A DNA stretch of 64,000 nt from Planctomycetota bacterium (GTDB lineage Bacteria > Planctomycetota > Planctomycetia > Pirellulales > UBA1268): positions 1-64,000 of the forward strand of contig JAGWVR010000004.1 of the NCBI GenBank assembly GCA_018970785.1. The letters are read 5' to 3'. Made by a program: the position numbers and the translations under genes. Numbering within the stretch: the stretch's first letter is position 1; each line of letters begins with the position of its first letter. The notes under the pieces are model-generated. The model saw nothing but the letters and a program-made list of their open reading frames with translations. It made no database searches and was not told where the DNA came from. This document shows, piece by piece, positions 50,933 through 59,236 of this stretch.

Positions 50933-52065
50933 TGCGTTCCCCCTCGACCGTGACACCGCGGACGTGGCTGGTCGCGCCGCTCGCCGCCGACGTTCGCCGT
51001 TCGATCGACCGGCTGGCCGGATCGGCCGACGTCCGGCAGGTGGCGGTGATGCCCGACGTCCACCGGTCCGGTGACGTCTGCGTCGGAGTCGCCGTCGCCA
51101 CGTCCGGCCTCGTCTATCCGGCGGCCGTCGGTGGGGACATCGGCTGCGGGATGGCGGCCCTGCGCTTCGACGCGGCGGCCGACATCCTCGCCGCCGAGGC
51201 CACCGCGATCGAGATCCTCCGCGGGTTCCGCGGGGCGGTGCCGGCGCTCAAACGGCGGCGTGCGGACGCCGAGGGGGGGCCCGACCCGGAGCGTCTCTCG
51301 GCCGCGCCCCTCGCGCGCGCCGCGCGGCGGGACGGCGCGTGGCAGCTCGGCACGCTCGGCCGCGGCAATCACTTCCTCGAGCTGCAGGCCGACCAGGAGA
51401 GGTGCCTGTGGCTGATGGTCCACAGCGGCTCGCGCGGCATCGGCCGGGCGATCGACGCCTGGCACCACCGCACCGCGGTGCCGGTGGACGATGGCGGGCT
51501 GGCCGCGCTCGATGCCACCACCGCGGCGGGCCGGGCGTACCTCGACGACGTCGCCTGGGCGCGGGAGTGGTCGCGTGCCAACCGGGCGTGCATCGCGCGG
51601 GCGGCTGCCGAAATCCTCCGAGCCGTATGCGGCGCCACGGCGGAATGGGGGACGCTGGTCGACTGCGACCACAACCATGTCCGCGCCGAGTCGCACGACG
51701 GTGTCGACCTGCTCGTGCACCGCAAGGGGGCGTTGTCGGCGCGCGCGGGCGAGCGTGGGCTGGTACCGGGGTCGATGGGGACGGCGAGTTTCCACACCGT
51801 CGGCCGGGGATCGGCCGCGGCGCTCGAATCGAGTTCCCACGGTGCCGGTCGGGCACTGCCGCGTGGCACGGCGGCGGAGCGGATCGACGCCGGCCGGCTG
51901 GTCCGGGAGATGCACGGTGTATGGTTCGACGCGCGCCGCGCCGGCCAGCTGCGCGACGAGGCACCGTCGGCCTACAAGGACATCCGCGCCGTGATGCGCG
52001 CCCAGCGCGAGTTGACCGCCGTCGAACGCGAACTGCGGCCGGTCCTCAGCTACAAGGCGACCTGA
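50929..52065 (+). CDS. rtcB: RtcB-family RNA ligase
   Basis: A 378-residue Mn/GTP-dependent ligase joining 2',3'-cyclic phosphate or 3'-phosphate RNA ends to 5'-OH ends. Metal and active-site motifs are VMPDVHRSGD, VGGDIGCGMAAL (Cys ligand), LGRGNHFLEL, MVHSGSRG, DCDHNHVR and SSHGAGRALPR (guanylated His). It is slightly shorter than E. coli RtcB (408). ATG at 50929 or 50932. Overlap with rbfA suggests joint expression and a link to rRNA or tRNA repair. Convergent with dnaA, 15 bp apart. Confidence 0.9.
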   Translation: MMRSPSTVTPRTWLVAPLAADVRRSIDRLAGSADVRQVAVMPDVHRSGDVCVGVAVATSGLVYPAAVGGDIGCGMAALRFDAAADILAAEATAIEILRGFRGAVPALKRRRADAEGGPDPERLSAAPLARAARRDGAWQLGTLGRGNHFLELQADQERCLWLMVHSGSRGIGRAIDAWHHRTAVPVDDGGLAALDATTAAGRAYLDDVAWAREWSRANRACIARAAAEILRAVCGATAEWGTLVDCDHNHVRAESHDGVDLLVHRKGALSARAGERGLVPGSMGTASFHTVGRGSAAALESSSHGAGRALPRGTAAERIDAGRLVREMHGVWFDARRAGQLRDEAPSAYKDIRAVMRAQRELTAVERELRPVLSYKAT

Positions 52066-52080
52066 CGCCTGCGAAGCCCG

Positions 52081-53754
52081 TCAGCCGACGAGCAGCAGAT
52101 CCTCGACGCGGCGGATCACGTCGGCGACTCGCCACGTCGCGTCGGCGAGCATCAGCGGGCGGTCGGTCGCGAGCCAAGCCGCGACCGTCTTGTGGGCCGA
52201 CAACACCGTCGAGTGGCTGCGCCGGCCGAAGTAGCCGCCGATCTCGGTCAACGGCGCCGCGGTGTGCCGGCGGGCGAGAAACATCGCCAGCATCCGCGGA
52301 TGGTTGACGGCACGCCCCCGTGAGCGCGCCTGGAGCGCGCCCGGGGCCAGCCCCAGCGCCGTGCACACCGCCCGGTCGACGTCGGCGATCCGGACACCGC
52401 GGTGGCACGAGCGGATCAGGTCGGCGAGGGCTTCCTCGGCCAGCCCGACATCGATCGGCAATCCGAGCATCTTGCTGGCCGCCTCGAGGCGGTTCACGGC
52501 GCCGACCAGCTCCCGCGAATGGCGGACCAGCCTGGTGGCCACGAAGGCCACCACGTCGTCGGGCAGTTCGAGCCCCCGCCGGGCAGCCAACGAGACGACG
52601 ATCCCACGGCGCGACGCCTCGTCGGCCGGCTGGATCCGGGCGCTGATGCCGCCGCGGAGACGGGCCTGGAGATCGGCCCCCAATTCCGTGATCGTGTCGG
52701 GGTCGCGGTCCGCCACGAGCACCACCTGCCGGCCACGCCGCAGCAGGGCATCGATGGTGTGGCACAACTCGGTGACCGTCGCCCGGGCATTCCGGCCGGC
52801 GAAGAACTGCAGGTCGTCGATCGCGAACAGTTCCGCCGCCCGGCAGGTGCGCCGGAATGCGGCTGCCTGCCCTCCGTGCAGCGCCTGGAGGAACGCGGTC
52901 GTGAACTGCTCCGCCGTCTGCGCGACCACCGCACCGACAGCGGCACGGTGCCGGACGCGCTCGCACAGCCCTTCCACGAGGTGCGTCTTCCCGCACCCGC
53001 CCGGGCCGACGATGACCAGCGGCGACACTTGCCCCGGTCGGGCCAGCGCCATCTCGACGGCGGTCCACGCCATCCGGTTGCCGGCGCCGACGACGAACTC
53101 GGCCAGCCGGGAACCCGGGACACTGCGTCCCGGCTCGAGCGGACGGCCGACACCGATGGCGGCGTCGCGCGGGATCGGCGCGACGGACCGCGGCTCGTCA
53201 CCAGGCGCCGCCAGCGCCATCAGCGCCCCGCGGCCGGCAGTCGGGGCGCTCTTCACGGCCTCGGGCACGGTGGCCACGTCACCGCCCGCCGGCACGCCTT
53301 CCGGAGCGCACGCGGGCACGGCCGTGACCCATTCGACGGTGGCCGCCCCGTCGATCACTTCCCGGGCGGCGGCGACGAGGTCGGGATGAAAGCTGCGCTC
53401 GAGCCACTGCCGGGCGAACGCCCCGCCGACGACCACGCGCACCGTCCGGTTGCCGGAGGGGGCTTCGAGAACCTCGATCGCCGCGCCCTCGGTGAACCAG
53501 ACGGAGAACCGTTCGGGTCCGATGCGCCGGCGCACCGCCGCGCGCAACTGCTCCGTCGCCTCGACAGCGACGCACCCAGCGGCCCGATCGTCGACGACCC
53601 GAAGCCCTGCCCCGGACGCTGTCGGCAACCGATCCCCGCCGGCCTGAGGACGGCTCGACTCCTCGTGCAGCGACGACGCGCGAAGCGATCTGGCCGTCCG
53701 TGCCATGGGGTCGTTCCAGATAGGCGACCTGCATCCATCGGCAGGCGCCGCCAC
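52081..53754 (-). CDS. dnaA: Chromosomal replication initiator DnaA
   Basis: A 557-residue initiator. Domain I is at ~65-145 (LRAAVRRRIGPERFSVWF). Domain III has Walker A GPGGCGKTH (250-258), Walker B LFAIDDLQFF and sensor ADRDPDTIT. Domain IV (~453-557) binds DnaA boxes; its signature reads FGRRSHSTVLSAHKTV where most DnaAs have GRDHSTV. The start is GTG at 53754 or ATG at 53706. A strong promoter with an overlapping palindrome lies upstream. The usual dnaN/gyr neighbours and clear DnaA boxes are absent. Confidence 0.93.
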   Translation of the reverse strand: MAAPADGCRSPIWNDPMARTARSLRASSLHEESSRPQAGGDRLPTASGAGLRVVDDRAAGCVAVEATEQLRAAVRRRIGPERFSVWFTEGAAIEVLEAPSGNRTVRVVVGGAFARQWLERSFHPDLVAAAREVIDGAATVEWVTAVPACAPEGVPAGGDVATVPEAVKSAPTAGRGALMALAAPGDEPRSVAPIPRDAAIGVGRPLEPGRSVPGSRLAEFVVGAGNRMAWTAVEMALARPGQVSPLVIVGPGGCGKTHLVEGLCERVRHRAAVGAVVAQTAEQFTTAFLQALHGGQAAAFRRTCRAAELFAIDDLQFFAGRNARATVTELCHTIDALLRRGRQVVLVADRDPDTITELGADLQARLRGGISARIQPADEASRRGIVVSLAARRGLELPDDVVAFVATRLVRHSRELVGAVNRLEAASKMLGLPIDVGLAEEALADLIRSCHRGVRIADVDRAVCTALGLAPGALQARSRGRAVNHPRMLAMFLARRHTAAPLTEIGGYFGRRSHSTVLSAHKTVAAWLATDRPLMLADATWRVADVIRRVEDLLLVG

Positions 53755-53791
53755 CGCGGGAATCGCTTCCCAGACGTGACGAACGTGGCGG

Positions 53792-53831
53792 AGTATAGGG
53801 GGGCATCGCGTGCTGTCAATTCATGACAGCA
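53792..53831 (-). promoter_or_regulatory. dnaA promoter with overlapping palindromic operator
   Basis: On the minus strand TTGACA (53814-53819) and TATACT (53792-53797) are 16 bp apart, close to consensus. A perfect inverted repeat, TGCTGTCA (53811-53818) and TGACAGCA (53824-53831) with a 5-bp centre, covers the -35. A protein bound there would block RNA polymerase. The rest of 53755-53972 shows nothing else. Confidence 0.65.
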
Positions 53832-53972
53832 TTGCCGCGTCGCATGTGAAAAAAGAGCACGGCTCGCGCGCTGGTGCAGGCGCGCCGTCGGTCGTTGGCA
53901 TCCGCGCGACGTGTCGAAAACGTGCAGCCGGTGGGGGGAGACGCGCACCGGCGCGTCGATGCCGGTCGGCTG

Positions 53973-54812
53973 TCAGGAGGCGCGCCGCGCCGAGGTCGCC
54001 GTCGCGGTGGCACGCTCGCTGGCTGCCGAGGCGAGCCCCGTGCGGGCCAGTTCGTCGGCGAGTGGCACGCCTGCCGGGCCGGGCAGCGCCGCCGCCCAGG
54101 CGGCGACCGCAGACGGTTCGCGGCGCACGCGCGACGCCCCCGCACGATCGTCGCCGGCAGTCGCCCATGCCTCGGCGTCGTCGGAGAGCCGGACCAACAG
54201 CCGCTCGATGCCGGCGCGGTGCCACTCCAGACCGTCACGGTCGAGTCCCTCGGGCACGTGGATCGGCCGGCTGACCACCGCCCGGGCCCGCGACCAGGGG
54301 CGGGGCACCGCGAACCGGTCCCAGGTCCGCAGGCGCCACGGCCGGTCGAACCCCAACCCCATCGCCACCAGCGGGATGCGGAGCGTGCCGGCGAGGTAGA
54401 CGCATCCGGCCGCCAGCCGGCGCCGTGGACCGCGCGGACCGTCGGGCGTGATCGTCAGGTTGCCGGTGCGGGCCCGTTCGGCGAGCTGGCGGAGGACCAC
54501 CGAACCGCCGTGGAACGTGCTGCCGCGGACCACGCCGAACCCCATCATCCGCGCCACCTTGTCGAGGACGTTGGCATCCCAGTGCCGTGACAGCAGCATC
54601 GCGATGTTGGCATGCCCGCGGAGGTGGAGGGGGAGGAGGATCGCCTCGTGCCAGAACACGAAGATCTTCGCGCCACGGAAGTCGGGATGCACCGGATCGA
54701 CCGTGGGATCGCCGAAGTCGGCGCGGTAGTCGAGCGTCGCCATCCAGTGGCGGATGGCGGCCGTCGCCACCAGGGAGGTGGCGCCGATGGCGAGGGGCGA
54801 CGTGATCTTCAC
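53973..54812 (-). CDS. Lysophospholipid acyltransferase family protein (DUF374 type)
   Basis: A 279-residue membrane-associated acyltransferase. FVFWHEAILLPLHL contains the HxxxxL/D-like active-site His, and ITPDGPRGPRRRLAAG with LAGTLRIPLVAMGLGF are DUF374 signatures. Members act in lipid A or phospholipid acylation. The GTG at 54812, preceded by GGAGG, is preferred over the longer frame to 54854. An N-terminal hydrophobic segment (~5-20) may anchor it. dapF lies 57 bp upstream on the same strand. The last ~40 residues are Ala-rich. Confidence 0.85.
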   Translation of the reverse strand: MKITSPLAIGATSLVATAAIRHWMATLDYRADFGDPTVDPVHPDFRGAKIFVFWHEAILLPLHLRGHANIAMLLSRHWDANVLDKVARMMGFGVVRGSTFHGGSVVLRQLAERARTGNLTITPDGPRGPRRRLAAGCVYLAGTLRIPLVAMGLGFDRPWRLRTWDRFAVPRPWSRARAVVSRPIHVPEGLDRDGLEWHRAGIERLLVRLSDDAEAWATAGDDRAGASRVRREPSAVAAWAAALPGPAGVPLADELARTGLASAASERATATATSARRAS

Positions 54813-54869
54813 CGCGACAGGTCCTCCAGGTTCGCTTCGGGGCACGGGGGCCACCGCCCCGCGGGCGGG

Positions 54870-55778
54870 TCAGCCGCCGTACCACTCGCCGACGAACACC
54901 TCCTCCGCGGGCCCGGTCATCGCCACGCCCCCCCCTTCGGCCCAGTCCAGTGCCAATTCGCCGCCGGGGAGCTCGGCGACTACCGCGCGGCCTGTCCGGC
55001 CACCGAGGACCGCCGCCACGCAGACCGCCGCCGCACCGGTCCCGCAGGCCTGCGTGATCCCGCTGCCGCGCTCCCAGGTCCGCATCCGCACCCGGTCGCG
55101 CCCCAGCACGGTGACGAAGTGGACGTTGGTGCGTTGGGGAAACGCGGCGTGGCGCTCGACGCGCGGACCGATCGCCTCCAACGGCACGTGGGCCACGTCG
55201 CGGCAGAAGTAGATGGCATGGGGGTTGCCCATCGACACCGCCGTCAACCGCGGGTCGAGGCCCGCCGCGGCCCACCAGGGCTCGGCAGGGCCGAGCGTCG
55301 CGGTCGGCTCGTCGACGATCGGCGTGCCATGGCGAGGTGCGCCGGTGACCGCGGCGGCATGGTCGACGGGCACCGCGTCGGGCACGAGGATCGGGACTCC
55401 CATGTCGACGCGGACGACCGATCGCCGCGGGCCCTGTGGGGTGACGACGACGGTGAGCACTCCGCGGCCGGTCTCGATCGTCACCGGCCCCGGCGGGGCG
55501 TGGCCGCGCGACACGACCAGATGGGCGACGCAGCGGATCCCGTTGCCGCACATCTCCGCTTCGCTGCCGTCGGCGTTGAACATCCGCATCCGCGCCTGGG
55601 CGACGGAGGACGGCTGCACGAGGATCAAGCCGTCCCCGCCCACGCCACGGTGCCGGTCGGCGATCAGCGGTGCGATCGCCGCCGGGTCGGCCGGTGTCGG
55701 CTCGCGGAAGCAATCGACGTACACGTAGTCGTTGCCCGCTCCGTGCATCTTCACGAACCGCAGGGTGTCGGTCGGCAT
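54870..55778 (-). CDS. dapF: Diaminopimelate epimerase
   Basis: A 302-residue PLP-independent racemase converting LL- to meso-diaminopimelate for lysine and peptidoglycan. The two catalytic cysteines are Cys77 (EMCGNGIRCVAH) and Cys245 (TQACGTGAAAV). FVKMHGAGNDYVYVD opens the protein. ATG at 55778, GGAGA upstream. It lies between the AsmA-like gene and the acyltransferase, all on the minus strand. Its presence agrees with meso-DAP use. Confidence 0.95.
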   Translation of the reverse strand: MPTDTLRFVKMHGAGNDYVYVDCFREPTPADPAAIAPLIADRHRGVGGDGLILVQPSSVAQARMRMFNADGSEAEMCGNGIRCVAHLVVSRGHAPPGPVTIETGRGVLTVVVTPQGPRRSVVRVDMGVPILVPDAVPVDHAAAVTGAPRHGTPIVDEPTATLGPAEPWWAAAGLDPRLTAVSMGNPHAIYFCRDVAHVPLEAIGPRVERHAAFPQRTNVHFVTVLGRDRVRMRTWERGSGITQACGTGAAAVCVAAVLGGRTGRAVVAELPGGELALDWAEGGGVAMTGPAEEVFVGEWYGG

Positions 55779-55812
55779 GGTCGGGGGTCTCCGCAGGGGC
55801 GACGGACGTGGC

Positions 55813-58800
55813 CTACCGTACCAGCGCCGGCCCGACGGCCGCGGTCCGCGTCGCCTGCTGGGACTGGAGTTGCTGCAGGGCCGCCGTCAGCGTCGGAAAG
55901 GCCTCGGTGCTGATCTCCGGCTGGGTGAGCGTGCCGTCGACGTGGACGAGCATGAACTGGCCGCTGGCGCCGCCGAGCACGCGCTTCATGGCCGGCAACT
56001 GCGCCTCGGCGTCCCCCATGATCGGCCGGAGGGTGAGGCTGACGCGCGAGTCGAAGTCGATCTCGCCGTTGCCGACGAGGCTGATGACGTCGCCGGCCAG
56101 TTCGATGGTGTCGAGGTAGACGTGCGGACCCTCGACGCGGAAGTCGACGACGCTCGAGCTGAAGGCCCGCCGGTCGGGGACCTTGACCTGCAGGACCTTG
56201 AGCAGCGCGACCATCACCGGCAGTTCGTAGATGTCGGCGTCGCGGAGCCGGACCTGACCGCGCCCCGCCAACGAATACTCGCCCGACCGCGACCCGGTGA
56301 GCTCGGCGACGGCATGGACGCGCCCGCGGTAGGGCGTCGCCGCCGGCCCGCCGCCGTCGGCGGTGAGCTGCTCGAGGTCGGCCTGGCCGAGGGCGAGGGC
56401 GACGGTGAAGCCGCCGCCGGCGCCCGGGGCGACCGTGCCGTCGAGCGCCAGCACGCCGCCGGCCATCGTCGCCACCAGCCGGCGCGGCGCGACGGTGACC
56501 TGCTGGACGGCGGCGGTGCCGAAGCGGACGCCGTCGGGACCGGCGCTGAACGGGCCGTTGACGTCGGTGAGCTGGTGGCCGCGCCACCACGCGCTGTCGA
56601 TCGCCACGTCGCCGGCGGTGTGCCAGGCACGGCCGTCGGCGGCTCCGGTGAGGCGGACGCCGCCGTGGACGTGCTCGAGCGGGACGCCGACGTCGAGCCC
56701 CCCCTGCTCCATGTCGAAGCGCATGTCCCAGGTGGCGGCGGCGGGACCGGGGCGGCCGTCGGCGGCGAGCGCCGTGGAATAGATGTCGAGCGTGCCGTCG
56801 ATCGACAGCAGCCCGCGCGGCCGGACGGCCTGGACGCTGGCGCGGAGCCCCGCCGGCAGCGCCTGGAGGAGATCCTGGTCGGCGCGGAAACGGTCGGCGG
56901 AGAGCCGCTGGAACGCCACGTGCCAGCCACCGTCCGGGGTGAAGCGGCAGGTGCCCGCGGCGGCGACGGTCGTCCGGTCGTGGGCGGCGCGGACGTCGTC
57001 GAAACGCAGCCAGCCGTTTTCCCAGGTGAGCCTCCCCTGGAGACGTTCGAGGCGGTACGGGAACCAGCTCGGTTCGATCGACACCGTGTCGCCGGTCGGC
57101 CGGGCCTCGAGGGCGACGCTCGTCGAGCGCGCCTTGACGCGGTGCCGCACCGTGGCGGTGAACTCGGCGTTGCCGCGGGGATCGAGGTCGTCCCAGACGT
57201 CGCGCACGCCCCGCGGCAGGGCGTCGCGCAGCTCGCGCTCGAGCACGACGCCGGTCCCGGCGAGCTGGAGCACGAGTTCACCGTCGCCGTCGGCCGCGGG
57301 GACGAGCTGGCCGGAGCAGCGGACGGTGCCGGTGTCGTTGCACCCGCTGACGTCGTGGATCGTCCACTGGCCGTCGTTCATCCGCACGTCACCGGTGACG
57401 CGCGACAACGGATAGGGGAACCCGGCGTAGCGCATGCTGCAGTCGACGAGGTGGATCGCCAGCCGGTTCGACTGGCCGGTGGGGAACGCCGGAGAGCGTT
57501 CGTGCTGGAACACGAAATCGAACGTCCCCTCGGCTGCGAGGGCCCGGACGATGCCGGCGCTGCGCGCCGGCAGGGCGGCGAGCAGGGCATCGTCGACCCG
57601 CATCGAATCGCCGCGGACCTCGAGCAATCCGACGGTGCCGGTCGGCTCGCTGCGAAACGCTCCCTGGACGTGGACCGGATGACCACCCGCCTGGCCGGTG
57701 AGATGGATCGACAGCGCCCCGCCGTCGAGGGTGACGGTGCCGACCGTGCGGTCGATCCGGTAAGGGAAGCGGTAGTGTGTCAGCGATGCGTCGCGGCAGC
57801 GGATCGTGACCTTGGGTTCCAACGCCCCGCCACGCCGGGCGAGGCGGGCGCGGAGGTCGATCTCGCCGCTGGGCATCAGCTTGCTCCACTGCGCCGCCCA
57901 CGACTCGGGCAGGCAGCCCTCCCACTGGCGCCCGACGACGAGCCGGTCAGCCTCGACGACGGCTTCGAAATCAGCCGTCGGCGACCACCCCTCGAGGCGG
58001 CCGCCCCCACGCACCAGCGTCGATCCGGAGTGGGCTGTGAGCTCGCGGACGGTGAGCCCGCTCCGGTCGGCGGTGAACGTCGCGACTGCCGCCGACAGCG
58101 GGAACGGAAAGGACGGGTGCTCGAACTGCCCCCCTTCGAGCCGCCCCGCGACGGCGACCGTCGCCAGTGAGGGCTTCGACAGCGCGCCGTCGACGCGCCA
58201 CTCGAGCACGACGCGCCCGCGGACGGCGTTCGCCCAGTCGGCAACGGACCGCGCCGTCGGCGCCGGCAGCAGCGCCACCAGTCGCGGACCGACGTCGAGC
58301 CCGTCGAGCCGTCCATCGACATGGAAGGCGTCGGCGGCCGTGGCGACCACCCCGGTGAACGAACAGCGTTCGAAGCCGTCACCGGCGCAACTGCCGCGGA
58401 ACCGGGCGGTGCCGTCGGCTCCCGGGGTCAGTTCGGCCGCGACCTGCCGCAGCGTGACCCGTGCCGCGGTGCCGACCCCGTCGACGACGACCGTGGCATC
58501 CTCGACGGTGACCGGCGGCAACGCGATGCCACCGGGCCGCGCCCCGAGCAGCCGGGCGACGCTCCATCGGCCGTCGCGCTGGACGGTATGCACCACTCCC
58601 CGACGGACGTGGGCGGCGGTGATCCGCGGAGTGCCCCCCGCGAGCTCGGCGAGGCTCGTGCCGCAGGCGAGTCGTAGTTCCTCGACCCACACCAACTGCC
58701 GCCACTGGTGCGGCAGCGATGGATCGGCGATCGTCACGCCGCGGACGACGATCCCCTGCCCCTCGACGACGGCAGCGTTGACCCGCACCTCGAGTCCCGG

Positions 58801-58950
58801 CCACGTGGCGGCGAGGCGTTCCTCGACGCGGCGCCGCACCTCGGCATCGAGCCGCGCCGGCCCGAGCGCACCGGCGGCGACGACCGCGGCGACGGCCAGC
58901 GGCACCGACCAGCGCACCAGCGTCCAGAGGGTGTCGTTGACCGTGGTCAC
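55813..58950 (-). CDS. AsmA/TamB-like envelope protein
   Basis: A 1045-residue protein with one N-terminal membrane helix (~11-28) and a long beta-rich periplasmic part made of repeating strands. Typical blocks are VTVEDATVVVDG, LEGGQFEHPSFPFPLSA, FDLVF-like FDFVFQHERS, and a C-terminal AsmA-type region: GRGQVRLRDADIYELPVMV, FRVEGPHVYLDTIELAGDVI, SLVGNGEIDFDSRVSLTL. Such proteins form grooves that carry lipids from inner to outer membrane. The start is GTG at 58950. It precedes dapF (34 bp) and the acyltransferase. Confidence 0.85.
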   Translation of the reverse strand: MTTVNDTLWTLVRWSVPLAVAAVVAAGALGPARLDAEVRRRVEERLAATWPGLEVRVNAAVVEGQGIVVRGVTIADPSLPHQWRQLVWVEELRLACGTSLAELAGGTPRITAAHVRRGVVHTVQRDGRWSVARLLGARPGGIALPPVTVEDATVVVDGVGTAARVTLRQVAAELTPGADGTARFRGSCAGDGFERCSFTGVVATAADAFHVDGRLDGLDVGPRLVALLPAPTARSVADWANAVRGRVVLEWRVDGALSKPSLATVAVAGRLEGGQFEHPSFPFPLSAAVATFTADRSGLTVRELTAHSGSTLVRGGGRLEGWSPTADFEAVVEADRLVVGRQWEGCLPESWAAQWSKLMPSGEIDLRARLARRGGALEPKVTIRCRDASLTHYRFPYRIDRTVGTVTLDGGALSIHLTGQAGGHPVHVQGAFRSEPTGTVGLLEVRGDSMRVDDALLAALPARSAGIVRALAAEGTFDFVFQHERSPAFPTGQSNRLAIHLVDCSMRYAGFPYPLSRVTGDVRMNDGQWTIHDVSGCNDTGTVRCSGQLVPAADGDGELVLQLAGTGVVLERELRDALPRGVRDVWDDLDPRGNAEFTATVRHRVKARSTSVALEARPTGDTVSIEPSWFPYRLERLQGRLTWENGWLRFDDVRAAHDRTTVAAAGTCRFTPDGGWHVAFQRLSADRFRADQDLLQALPAGLRASVQAVRPRGLLSIDGTLDIYSTALAADGRPGPAAATWDMRFDMEQGGLDVGVPLEHVHGGVRLTGAADGRAWHTAGDVAIDSAWWRGHQLTDVNGPFSAGPDGVRFGTAAVQQVTVAPRRLVATMAGGVLALDGTVAPGAGGGFTVALALGQADLEQLTADGGGPAATPYRGRVHAVAELTGSRSGEYSLAGRGQVRLRDADIYELPVMVALLKVLQVKVPDRRAFSSSVVDFRVEGPHVYLDTIELAGDVISLVGNGEIDFDSRVSLTLRPIMGDAEAQLPAMKRVLGGASGQFMLVHVDGTLTQPEISTEAFPTLTAALQQLQSQQATRTAAVGPALVR

Positions 58951-59097
58951 GGGGATGCCGGCGCGACGGGGCGGCGCGCGGGGCGGCGCGCTGCCGCCCG
59001 CGTCGGGGGGGCGGGAAGGTAGGGAGCGGTCGCGGACGGGGTCAAGCGGTGCATCCCCGCCCCCCCTGCTCGCCCCGTTTCCCGTGTTCCGCGCCCT

Positions 59098-59106
59098 TGC
59101 TATAGT
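59098..59106 (+). promoter_or_regulatory. Extended -10 promoter before the MFS gene
   Basis: TGC followed by TATAGT (59101-59106) forms an extended -10. No -35 is seen. The rest of the 286-bp gap (58951-59236) is G/C-rich and empty. Confidence 0.45.
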
Positions 59107-59236
59107 GCCCGCTCTCGTGGGGCGTTCGCGGCGGGGAAGCTGGACCGGTGTGGGGCATCGTGCACCCCACCGTCCGACTCCTGCGCGGGGCGTTCACGAG
59201 CCCCCTTCCTCTTCTGGCAGCTGGAGGCGCCCCGGC

